Shown here in pieces: positions 6,161 to 13,303 of a DNA stretch of 17,725 nt; the first letter of the stretch is position 1; each line of letters begins with the position of its first letter. This DNA comes from Spirochaetia bacterium (GTDB lineage Bacteria; Spirochaetota; Spirochaetia; Sphaerochaetales; Sphaerochaetaceae). A model generated the notes under the pieces. It was not told the origin of the DNA. It saw only the letters and a program-made list of their open reading frames with translations, and made no database searches. The stretch covers positions 1 through 17,725 of the forward strand of contig CAAGIP010000008.1 in assembly GCA_900769955.1 (NCBI GenBank), given 5' to 3'. The position numbers and the translations under genes were made by a program.

Positions 6161-7705
6161 GATGGCTGCATCATAGCCGGAAAAAAGCCTTACTTTCTGA
6201 AGCTCCGAGCCGTCTTCCCTGATGCTGTCCGTGAACAGTGACGGAAGATGAGCGCGCTCTCCTCTTTTCTCGTCATAGGATCTCATGCTTTTCAGTCCGA
6301 TCAGAAGAAGTTCCTTAGCCTTAAGGCCGTCACACTTTATGGAAACAAGTGCATGCTTAATGCAGAAAAGACTGTCAGGAGTATGGCGGAAAAGCCGCTC
6401 AAAGAAGAGCGCCGTGGGATAGATATGGCTGTAGCCGAGAGTCATGAAGGCATGAGTGTATACCCTGAGATATGCTGATATATATCCCATATTATAAGCA
6501 CGGTACTTCTTTGAAAGTCCCAGAATAAGATCGGTCCAGCAACACTCCGCTTCCCCGTAAAGGGCAAAGATGCAATCTGCAAGAGAGCCTCTGAAATCGA
6601 CAGTCACGGGACGGCCCGAGAGGGTAACCTGCCTCTCAAAGCCCTTTGAAACGCTCTCACCTATACCCTTCTTCTGTCCGATGAGGGAGATAATCCTCAC
6701 GACTTCCCCTTCATCGGCACTTTTCAGCTGGGGATAGGTAAACGGAAGGTCGTCGCACTGTTTCAGCGCTGAGAGCAGGAATCCCGTTTCAGATGGGGAA
6801 AGGCCATAGAGAAAGCATGCTTCGGTGAATCTCACTACCCGGTCGGGTGAGTAAAACCCAAGAGCGGAGCCAAGTGCCATGCTCTCCAGGAAACCGGGAC
6901 ATGGGTAACCTTTTGAATTCTTTCTCCTGCACGCAACGGCACAGTGCATGCATGCAGCCTCAGCGGAACCAGCCTTACGGTTAAGCTCCGCACCGCTTAA
7001 ATGGAGAGCGCGGGGATCCTTCAGATGCGAAAAGCCCCCTGAAACGATCCAGCCGTTATGGTATGCCTGACTTACAAGCACCGACGAGCCTTCACGTCTT
7101 AAATTCCTCACTGCCTTTGAGGATGATATTTTCTTCAGAACGGAAGGGGAATCATTAACATCCTTTTCCGGACCAGGCACTATTATCGCCTTCAGATTAC
7201 GCATGCCGAAGAGAGCTCCGAGCGTACAGCCCAGATACTCACTGTTGTCACTTGAGAAGACAGCGGACGCATAAACGCACTTTTCCCCGGCTTCCCCGAT
7301 GGCAAGCATTATGTCATCGTCCCCTGATGAGAGTATCTCAAAGGCATGGAGATGGCTGTGAGACCTGAGCTGCTCACAGGTCATTACGGCCATTTCCTCA
7401 CGCCTCAGCGTGATGTATGAGAGCTTTCTGGCGTTTCCTTTTATGACCAGTGCGGAAATTCCCTCATCCGCAAGGGAAGAAAACACGGAGGAGCATCCCC
7501 TGAGGTATGTGACTTTCCCGTCATAAAGCGATGTGAAGACAGCGATGTACCCGGAGGAAGGAGATCTTCGCTCAAGAGGGACAAAGACTATTGATGTTGG
7601 ATCATGAAGAAACAGAGCAAGCTCAAGTGCTTTTTTATCACTTTCAAGCCTTTCTTCTTTCACTGTCTGTTCCGTCAGGTCTGCTGTCAGGATCGTTAAT
7701 TCCAT
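6116..7705 (-). CDS. Diverged aldehyde:ferredoxin oxidoreductase-like protein
   Basis: A 529-aa protein with the outline of tungsten-containing aldehyde:ferredoxin oxidoreductases, but shorter than the usual 600 or so residues. Recognisable parts are ALVIKGNARKLSYITL (85-100) and the segment AGEKCVYASAVF to LGALFGMRNLKAIIVPG (139-178). The latter corresponds to the conserved GRGG.GAVMGSKNLKAI block. The [4Fe-4S] cysteines are in CMHCAVAC (C252, C255, C259), with a probable fourth in ADCIF (C378). The arginine-glycine-glycine of the pterin-binding loop is replaced (LGCTLGA), so cofactor binding may be altered. I start at the ATG at 7705 because the family N-terminus (MELTILTADLTEQT) begins there; a longer frame to 7783 would cross the promoter. 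There is no ferredoxin or cofactor gene beside it. Activity is uncertain. Confidence 0.72.
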   Translation of the reverse strand: MELTILTADLTEQTVKEERLESDKKALELALFLHDPTSIVFVPLERRSPSSGYIAVFTSLYDGKVTYLRGCSSVFSSLADEGISALVIKGNARKLSYITLRREEMAVMTCEQLRSHSHLHAFEILSSGDDDIMLAIGEAGEKCVYASAVFSSDNSEYLGCTLGALFGMRNLKAIIVPGPEKDVNDSPSVLKKISSSKAVRNLRREGSSVLVSQAYHNGWIVSGGFSHLKDPRALHLSGAELNRKAGSAEAACMHCAVACRRKNSKGYPCPGFLESMALGSALGFYSPDRVVRFTEACFLYGLSPSETGFLLSALKQCDDLPFTYPQLKSADEGEVVRIISLIGQKKGIGESVSKGFERQVTLSGRPVTVDFRGSLADCIFALYGEAECCWTDLILGLSKKYRAYNMGYISAYLRVYTHAFMTLGYSHIYPTALFFERLFRHTPDSLFCIKHALVSIKCDGLKAKELLLIGLKSMRSYDEKRGERAHLPSLFTDSIREDGSELQKVRLFSGYDAAISEIKRLDEPSADGK

Positions 7706-7712
7706 GGAATAA

Positions 7713-7770
7713 AGATTAATGTGAAATATGGAAAATTTCAATTGCACCTGAAAGGGCATGGTGCGATGAT
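7713..7770. promoter_or_regulatory. Back-to-back divergent promoters, AOR-like gene and 60-aa gene
   Basis: Minus strand: TTGAAA (7736-7741), 17 bp, TAATCT (7713-7718), 7 nt to the AOR-like ATG at 7705. Plus strand: TTGCAC (7742-7747), 17 bp, GATGAT (7765-7770), 6 nt to the ATG at 7777. The two -35 boxes abut without a base between them. Neither gene has a Shine-Dalgarno. Confidence 0.5.
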
Positions 7771-7776
7771 GTAGCC

Positions 7777-7959
7777 ATGGCAAATGGAGAAGAAGACCTC
7801 CGCGAAAAGAACAGAGGCCATAAGGTTAAGGGTGAAAGACGTTACAATGCCTGGAAGGACCGTTTCGGGCATGAGGATTCGGACATGCTGCTGGAAAAGA
7901 GCAGCCGCTGGAGCGCAGTAAGGGAATCGAGGGGAGATTACGACGACTACGGGGAATGA
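7777..7959 (+). CDS. Small, highly charged hypothetical protein, 60 aa
   Basis: I do not recognise it. The product is very hydrophilic: about half of its residues are charged, there are no membrane segments, and the C-terminus is acidic (RGDYDDYGE). Two tryptophans sit in RYNAWKDRF and SSRWSAVRE, which could be short helices in a nucleic-acid or protein partner. Its ATG stands 6 nt after a -10-like GATGAT and no Shine-Dalgarno is visible, as for the neighbouring genes. It ends 42 nt before the kinase gene. Codon choice resembles its neighbours. A real small gene is likely but not certain. Confidence 0.55.
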   Translation: MANGEEDLREKNRGHKVKGERRYNAWKDRFGHEDSDMLLEKSSRWSAVRESRGDYDDYGE

Positions 7960-7988
7960 TTATTCACCACTTCCGCACCTAAGAAGGT

Positions 7989-7994
7989 TATAAT
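7989..7994 (+). promoter_or_regulatory. Consensus -10 box 7 nt before the kinase ATG
   Basis: A perfect TATAAT lies at 7989-7994 and the ATG at 8002, so transcription from it would begin at or next to the start codon. No convincing -35 is seen at 16-18 bp upstream, so it may be weak or activator-dependent. Read-through from the 60-aa gene is also possible. Confidence 0.45.
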
Positions 7995-8001
7995 CATCTT
8001 C

Positions 8002-9612
8002 ATGGATGATATTGCAAAACTTCTTTGTGCGGATGACAGCGCGACATATGAAAGCAACCCGATAGTGGGTGCACTGGTAAACGGGGAGCTGAAGAGCCTC
8101 GACTACAGACTTATTTATCCTGCCGACGTGAAGCCGGTCAGGCTGTTTACACCCCTGGGAAAGAGGATTTACCGCCACTCGATCTGCTTCCTTCTGTCAT
8201 ATGCGTCCTTCAGTGTCTTTCCTGACCGCCACCTTGAAATCGGCCACTCCCTGGGGGATGGCTATTTCTTCCGCTTCACGGGCTATGAGGCGTCGGAGGA
8301 GGACGTGAAGGCCCTGGAGGAGAAGATGAGGGAGGCGGTGAAGAGGAATCTGAGGACCGAAAGGCTCAGCATTCCCTACGATGAGGCCGTCAGGCTCTTC
8401 TCAGGGCCCCTGTATGAAAGGACGCTTTCCCTTCTGAAGACAAGAAACGACAGCGGCATCAGGATAAGCCGGATGGACGGCTTCTCCTACATTGCCTATG
8501 AGCCGATTGTGACCCATACGTCAGTGCTTTCCCTCTGGGAGCTGAGGCCCTATCAGGGAGGTATGCTGCTGCGCTATCCCCAAAGCAGGGACTTCACCGC
8601 GCTCAGGCCGTTTCAGGACAATCCGAAACTCTTCGAGGTATTCAGAAGCAGCGCGGCCAACTGCAGGATCCTCGGGACAGAGTCGCTGGGACATCTCAAT
8701 GAAAAGATCGCGAAAGGTGAGACAATGCGTCTCATCGAACTCTCCGAGTCGATGCTCGACCGCCAGATCATCGCAATCAGTGAGGACATAAAAAGGCGTG
8801 GGACAGTCAGGATGGTGTTCATCGCAGGTCCTTCCTCTTCCGGAAAGACCACATCGTCACTCAAGCTTTTCAGTGAGCTTGAGATACTTGGTTACAGACC
8901 GATAAAAATCTCCCTTGATGACTACTACCTGCCAAGGGATCAGGTACCCAGGGATGAGGACGGCAACTATGACTTCGAGGTCATGGAAGCGCTCGATCTT
9001 GAGCTCTTCAGAAAGAATGTGAAGGACCTGACGGAAGGGGTGCCCGTCCATCTCCCGTCCTTTGACTTCAAAACACAGAAACGTTCCTTCGACAGTAAGG
9101 AAACGGCACTTACAGACGAATCCATCGTGATCGTTGAAGGAATACACGGTCTCAATCCGGCACTTGTGCCCGAGCTTGAGCCTTCCCTTTCGTATAAGAT
9201 ATACATCAGCTGTCTGACATCAGTCAGCATAGATGACCATAACCGCATCAGCACAACTGACAACAGGATAATCAGGAGGATGATAAGGGACAGCAGGACA
9301 AGGGGAACGGGAGCTGCGGAAACACTTGCAATGTGGCCGAGTGTGGAACGGGGAGAGAAGAACCACATCTTCCCATACCAGAACAATGCGGATGCGATGA
9401 TAAACTCATCCCTTCCCTATGAGATAGCGGCCCTGACGCCCTATGCGATTCCCCTGCTGAGATCGGTCAAGCCTGAAAGCGGGGATGCATACACGCTCTC
9501 CAGGAGACTTCTTAAGTTCCTGGAGCTGTGCTACATGATCCCGCTGGAGGAAATACCCAGGACCTCCCTCCTCAGGGAGTTCCTGGGCGGAAGCATTTAC
9601 GGCGCGGTGTGA
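8002..9612 (+). CDS. Uridine-kinase-like nucleoside kinase with ThrRS-like N-terminus
   Basis: A 536-aa two-part protein. The first part (about 1-170) resembles the TGS and second additional domains of threonyl-tRNA synthetase. The stretch from RHSICFLLSYA to GDGYFFRF parallels the ThrRS editing fold, but the HxxxH metal motif is reduced to H59-SIC-F63. The second part (about 265-480) is a PRK/uridine-kinase P-loop domain with Walker A GPSSSGKT (276-283), the substrate motif SLDDYYLPRDQ, and IVIVEGIHGL as Walker B region. Fusions of this design occur in spirochaetes, clostridia and Thermotoga and are annotated as nucleoside kinases. Phosphorylation of a nucleoside with NTP is inferred. The 3' end overlaps phoR tail-to-tail by 16 nt. 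The ATG follows a perfect TATAAT by 7 nt, with no Shine-Dalgarno. Confidence 0.86.
   Translation: MDDIAKLLCADDSATYESNPIVGALVNGELKSLDYRLIYPADVKPVRLFTPLGKRIYRHSICFLLSYASFSVFPDRHLEIGHSLGDGYFFRFTGYEASEEDVKALEEKMREAVKRNLRTERLSIPYDEAVRLFSGPLYERTLSLLKTRNDSGIRISRMDGFSYIAYEPIVTHTSVLSLWELRPYQGGMLLRYPQSRDFTALRPFQDNPKLFEVFRSSAANCRILGTESLGHLNEKIAKGETMRLIELSESMLDRQIIAISEDIKRRGTVRMVFIAGPSSSGKTTSSLKLFSELEILGYRPIKISLDDYYLPRDQVPRDEDGNYDFEVMEALDLELFRKNVKDLTEGVPVHLPSFDFKTQKRSFDSKETALTDESIVIVEGIHGLNPALVPELEPSLSYKIYISCLTSVSIDDHNRISTTDNRIIRRMIRDSRTRGTGAAETLAMWPSVERGEKNHIFPYQNNADAMINSSLPYEIAALTPYAIPLLRSVKPESGDAYTLSRRLLKFLELCYMIPLEEIPRTSLLREFLGGSIYGAV
9556..9587. terminator. Long hairpin inside the kinase 3' end, candidate end of the pst-pho operon
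   Basis: CCCAGGA (9556-9562) plus CTCCCT (9564-9569) pairs with AGGGAG (9574-9579) plus TCCTGGG (9581-9587). This gives 13 base pairs with one C/T mismatch and a 4-nt loop. It begins 9 nt beyond the phoR stop codon on the minus strand, where it is followed by the short T-rich TATTTCC. It also lies 22 nt before the kinase stop. Because the convergent genes overlap, no intergenic space exists for a terminator. The U-tract is poor, so it may be a 3' stabilising stem rather than a true intrinsic terminator. Confidence 0.5.
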
Positions 9613-11273
9613 ACCGCAAGCGAGAGGGGGAACGTGGCCGTGATCTCGGTCCATTTTCCCATCTCGCTGTCGGCACTTATCATGCCTCCGTGGTAGAGGA
9701 CCGCATGCTTCACGATCGACAGTCCGAGGCCCGTGCCTCCGCTTGACCGCGAGTGGCTCTTGTCCACCCGGTAAAAGCGCTCGAAAATACGTTCAAGACT
9801 TTCCTGAGGGATGCCGATTCCGGTGTCCCTCACCTTCAGGACGATGCCCTCGGGACGCATTCTGAAGGAGATGTTTATCTCACCGTCCGGCCTGTTGTAC
9901 CTTATCGAGTTGTCAACCAGGTTGTAGATGATCTCGTAGAAGAGATGGGGCACGCACATGATGGACAGGTCCTCTGCATCGACGGTGATCTTTATTCCAC
10001 GGCCAGCCGCTGCTTCATGAAGCGTGTCCGTGACCTCGTTAATTACCCTGCACACGCTGACGTTCTCACTCTGCATCGGGGCATCCTCATCAAGCTCTGA
10101 GATGCTTATGCAGTCATTGATGAGGGATACGAGGCGGGAGGCCTCACTGTGGATCCTGTCGAGGAATTCCTTCTCATCCTCCTTTTTCACCACGCCCGCG
10201 CTGAGCAGCTCGGAGGAAGCCAGAATGGTCTGGAGCGGGGTCTTGAGTTCATGGGAGACGTTCGCACTGAACTCCCTTCTCATGTCCTCGGCCCTGGCCT
10301 TGTCGGTGATGTTCAGAAAGAGCAGGCATGAGCCCAGGAACTTCTCCCCGTCCATGATCGGTGAGATCACGAGGGAGTATTCCTGACCGTTTCTCGAATA
10401 CCTCAGTTCACTCCTGATACCCGCCTCCGCCCTCTTAACGGCATTGATGAAGGACAGGGAACGCTCCAGCGTGAGGACACTCCTTCCCGCCTGCTCCTCA
10501 CTCACCGAAAAGAGGTCGCAGGCGGCCCTGTTCATGGTGACGATGTTCTCATCCCCGTTGATAAGGATGAGCGCCTCGCTCATGTTGCCGGTTATTTCGG
10601 CGAACTCCTTCCTGCGGGCCTCCAGTTCCCTGATGCGGAATGCGATTTCCTTCTGCTGACCGTCTATCTTTACCAGCAGCGGGGAAAGCTCCTCATAGGT
10701 GTCGTTTCCCAGCGGTTTGTCCAGGTTGAGGCTGTTAAGGGGACTTATTATCCTGTCTGACAGCTTTTTGGACACCACCACGGCCACCAGGACCGAGATC
10801 AGGAAGACGATGAGCATGCTGGGGATGAGGGACACGAACTGCATGAGAATGGAGTTCTGGGTGACTGAAACCCTTATGACCGAGCCGTCATCAAGACGTC
10901 CCGCAGCATAAATAGTCTTTGTGGAAAGCGTTGATGAGTAACGTCTGCTGCTGCCGTAGCCGTAGAGACGGGCCATCTTCACCTCCTGCCTGTCGGAGTG
11001 GTCGCCGAGCTCACCGGCAGTGACGGAGTCGTCGAATAATACCTCTCCGTCGGCCCCGATCCACGTGATCCTGAAATCGGGCACGTCCAGGGACTCGAGG
11101 TATTCAAGCCCGCCCTCGGTCACTGCGTTCTTCAGTACCCTGATCTCTGCCCTGAGACGGTTTTCCTGCGTCTCCTCAAAGCTGGAGTTGACTGCCAGGA
11201 GGGTTGCTGCCAGTGAGAATATCATGATGAGCACCGATGTCAGCAGTATTGATCTAAATATCGTTCTGTTCAT
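9597..11273 (-). CDS. phoR: Phosphate-regulon sensor histidine kinase PhoR
   Basis: A 558-aa membrane sensor kinase. TM1 is at about 8-28 and an extracytoplasmic domain at about 30-142. TM2 (about 145-168) runs into a HAMP-like linker, and a PAS domain lies at about 222-325. The H-box FSANVSHELKTPL carries the phospho-acceptor His341. The ATPase has N-box residues in NLVDNSIRYN (451-460), DTGIGIP (483-489) and GTGLGLS (513-519). The external RYSSTL/YAAGRLDDG motif and large external domain match the clostridial/Bacillus PhoR type rather than the short E. coli form. It phosphorylates the neighbouring PhoB when phosphate is scarce, presumably under control of Pst and PhoU. The start overlaps the end of phoB by 20 nt, so expression is translationally coupled. 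It is the last gene of the operon. Confidence 0.93.
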   Translation of the reverse strand: MNRTIFRSILLTSVLIMIFSLAATLLAVNSSFEETQENRLRAEIRVLKNAVTEGGLEYLESLDVPDFRITWIGADGEVLFDDSVTAGELGDHSDRQEVKMARLYGYGSSRRYSSTLSTKTIYAAGRLDDGSVIRVSVTQNSILMQFVSLIPSMLIVFLISVLVAVVVSKKLSDRIISPLNSLNLDKPLGNDTYEELSPLLVKIDGQQKEIAFRIRELEARRKEFAEITGNMSEALILINGDENIVTMNRAACDLFSVSEEQAGRSVLTLERSLSFINAVKRAEAGIRSELRYSRNGQEYSLVISPIMDGEKFLGSCLLFLNITDKARAEDMRREFSANVSHELKTPLQTILASSELLSAGVVKKEDEKEFLDRIHSEASRLVSLINDCISISELDEDAPMQSENVSVCRVINEVTDTLHEAAAGRGIKITVDAEDLSIMCVPHLFYEIIYNLVDNSIRYNRPDGEINISFRMRPEGIVLKVRDTGIGIPQESLERIFERFYRVDKSHSRSSGGTGLGLSIVKHAVLYHGGMISADSEMGKWTEITATFPLSLAVHTAP

Positions 11274-11922
11274 GGAATTTGTAACCTACGCCCCTGACGG
11301 TTTCTATCGAGGAGCCCTTTTCTCCGAGCTTCTGCCTCAGAGTCTTGATGTGAGCATCCACCGTGCGGGTCTCACTGTATGATGAAATGCCCCAGACACG
11401 GGTAAGCAGGTCGTCACGGGTGAAGACCGTCTCGGGATTCTTCATGAGACAGCAAAGCAGCTCATACTCCTTGAGCGTGAGCACCACGCTCACACCGTCC
11501 ACGGAAACTTCGTGAGCGCCGGTGTCCACCGTGATACCACAGGCGGAGAGGATGTCCTTTCCGCCCTTTCCCGAGCGTCTCAGCACGGCCTTGATGCGCG
11601 AGACCATCTCCATCATGCCGAAGGGCTTGACCAGGTAGTCGTCAGCACCGAGGTCAAGGCTCTCGACCTTGTCGAACTCGCTGCCCTTCGCCGTTGCCAT
11701 TATGACAGGCACCGAGGATATCTGCCTGAGCTTCTTCAGCACCGTGACACCGTCCATGTCAGGGAGCATTATGTCAAGGATGACAAGATCACAGCGTGTC
11801 TTCTTCAGCTCTTCAAAGAAAGAGGTGCCGTCAGGACAGCCTATGGCTTCGAAGCCGACGCTTTTCAGCGTGTAAAGCTCAAGGGAACGAATGCTCTCAT
11901 CATCTTCAACACATATGATCAT
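11254..11922 (-). CDS. phoB: Phosphate-regulon response regulator PhoB (PhoP type)
   Basis: A 222-aa OmpR/PhoB-family regulator. The receiver domain (1-115) has acidic pocket residues E6, D7 and D8, phospho-acceptor Asp50 in VILDIMLPDMDG, the conserved T77 in IMATAKG and Lys99 in YLVKPF. The winged-helix DNA-binding domain follows (about 125-216), with LTLKEYELL, the recognition region TRTVDAHIKTLRQKLG and the wing motif ETVRGVGYKF. Position between phoU and phoR identifies the phosphate pair. The expected targets are 11-bp direct repeats, as found upstream of pstS and the AlbA_2 gene. A GAGG ribosome-binding site overlaps the phoU stop, 6 nt upstream. The start codon lies in a 12-nt palindrome (11913-11924). 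Confidence 0.93.
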   Translation of the reverse strand: MIICVEDDESIRSLELYTLKSVGFEAIGCPDGTSFFEELKKTRCDLVILDIMLPDMDGVTVLKKLRQISSVPVIMATAKGSEFDKVESLDLGADDYLVKPFGMMEMVSRIKAVLRRSGKGGKDILSACGITVDTGAHEVSVDGVSVVLTLKEYELLCCLMKNPETVFTRDDLLTRVWGISSYSETRTVDAHIKTLRQKLGEKGSSIETVRGVGYKFHEQNDI

Positions 11923-11928
11923 ATAACC

Positions 11929-12549
11929 TCACTTTGCGAATATCGCCCATTTGGCGACATTCACCGCATGGTCCCCGATGCGTTCAAAGTACTTTGCGCA
12001 CATCAGCAGGTCGATTACGCTCTCCCCGTCGGCACTTTCCCTGTCGATTGATTCGATTACCGAGTGCTTCACCTTCACGAAGAGGGCGTCAACCACATTA
12101 TCGTACTCAATCGTTTCTTTAGCAAGCTCTGTATCCCTGCGCACGAAGGCATCGATCGCATTATGGACGATGTGCCTGACCGAATCGGAGAGGTCGGTGA
12201 AAACCTCCCTGTCCTTCTCGGTCAGGTGTCCGATGTAGCCCGCCACCTCTGCGATGTCGGCGGCGTTGTCGCCGATGCGCTCCAGATCGGTAACCATTTT
12301 GAGGGCCGCGGAGATGAACCTGAGGTCACTGGCCACGGGCTGCTGCTGAAGAAGTATCTTGATGCAGAGGTTCTCCAGCTCCCTCTCCTTCGAGTTGATC
12401 TCGCCCTCCAGCACCTTGATCTCCTCAGGAACCGCCTCACTGCGGCTTATCACATTGATGCACATGTCTATCGCGCTCTCACATAAGGAACCCATGGAGA
12501 TAAGCTCCCTGGAGAGACTCTCAAGCTGTTTTCTGTAGTTTTCTCTCAT
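11929..12549 (-). CDS. phoU: Phosphate transport regulator PhoU
   Basis: A 206-aa all-helical protein made of two PhoU repeats. The metal-cluster motifs are DLERIGDNAADIAE (88-101) and YFERIGDHAVNVAK (187-200), both intact. PhoU sits in the cytosol, contacts PstB and the PAS region of PhoR, and keeps the Pho response off when phosphate is plentiful. I use the ATG at 12549, where the family N-terminus (MRENYRKQLESL) starts. The open frame continues upstream only as an arginine-rich shadow of pstB. The pstB stop is one nucleotide upstream, so translation is coupled. It is slightly shorter than E. coli PhoU at both ends, but nothing essential appears lost. Confidence 0.94.
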   Translation of the reverse strand: MRENYRKQLESLSRELISMGSLCESAIDMCINVISRSEAVPEEIKVLEGEINSKERELENLCIKILLQQQPVASDLRFISAALKMVTDLERIGDNAADIAEVAGYIGHLTEKDREVFTDLSDSVRHIVHNAIDAFVRRDTELAKETIEYDNVVDALFVKVKHSVIESIDRESADGESVIDLLMCAKYFERIGDHAVNVAKWAIFAK

Positions 12550-12550
12550 A

Positions 12551-13303
12551 TCAGCCAAACCTTCCTGTAATGTAATCCTCCGTCTTCTTCTCCTTCGGAT
12601 TGCTGAAAAGCTCCTCAGTCCTGCCCGTCTCGATGAGGTCACCGAGCAGGAAGAAGGCGGTGGTGTCACTGATTCTCACTGCCTGCTGCATGTTGTGGGT
12701 CACGATCACGATCGTGTATTTCTCCCTGAGCTGCAGCACCAGATCCTCTACCCTCGACGTCGATATCGGGTCAAGGGCCGAAGTGGGCTCATCCATAAGC
12801 AGCACTTTGGGCTTCACGGCCAGTGCCCTGGCTATGCAGAGCCTCTGCTGCTGTCCTCCGGAGAGACCCAGCGCACTCTTTTTCAGCCTGTCCTTCACCT
12901 CATCCCAGAGGGCCGCGCCCTTCAGGGACTCCTCAACGGTCTCATCCAGCTCGGCCCTGTTCCTCACCCCGTGAGTCCTGGGACCGTAGGCGATGTTGTC
13001 ATAGATGCTCATCATGAAGGGATTGGGTTTCTGGAAGACCATGCCCACCTCCTTCCTGAGGGAGTTGACGTCCACACCTGGGGCGTAGATGTCTGAGTCC
13101 TCATAGAGGACCTGCCCCTCGATGCGCACTGAGGGTATAAGGTCATTCATGCGGTTCAGGGTTTTCAGGAAGGTACTCTTTCCGCACCCTGATGGTCCGA
13201 TAAGGGCAGTCACAGTATTGTTCTCAATGGCAAGGTCTATGTCCTTAAGGGCATGGTGCTCGCCGTACCAGAGATTGAGCTTCCTGCTCTCCATTATGTT
13301 CAT
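12551..13303 (-). CDS. pstB: Phosphate ABC transporter ATP-binding protein PstB
   Basis: A 250-aa ABC ATPase. It has Walker A GPSGCGKST (36-44), Q-loop Gln91, the signature LSGGQQQR (147-154), Walker B VLLMDEP (167-173), D-loop SALD and switch His203. The motifs NRMNDLIP and FQKPNPF are typical of PstB. The protein powers phosphate import through PstC and PstA from the cytosolic face. The start ATG overlaps the pstA stop (ATGA), and an AGGAGG ribosome-binding site lies inside the last codons of pstA. It is the fourth gene of the operon. Length is normal for the family and all catalytic residues are present. Confidence 0.96.
   Translation of the reverse strand: MNIMESRKLNLWYGEHHALKDIDLAIENNTVTALIGPSGCGKSTFLKTLNRMNDLIPSVRIEGQVLYEDSDIYAPGVDVNSLRKEVGMVFQKPNPFMMSIYDNIAYGPRTHGVRNRAELDETVEESLKGAALWDEVKDRLKKSALGLSGGQQQRLCIARALAVKPKVLLMDEPTSALDPISTSRVEDLVLQLREKYTIVIVTHNMQQAVRISDTTAFFLLGDLIETGRTEELFSNPKEKKTEDYITGRFG

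Noticed and set aside
7706..7783. N-terminal extension of the AOR-like protein
   Set aside because: The extra 26 residues are not family-like and the DNA holds a well-spaced divergent promoter pair.
11913..11924. 12-nt palindrome ATATGATCATAT at the phoB start codon as an operator
   Set aside because: It is AT-rich, short, inside an operon with no promoter nearby, and largely dictated by the start codons (Met-Ile-Ile).
11512..12486. Plus-strand open frames opposite phoB and phoU
   Set aside because: They mirror conserved phoB/phoU codons, are His/Asp-rich, and lack starts with ribosome-binding sites.
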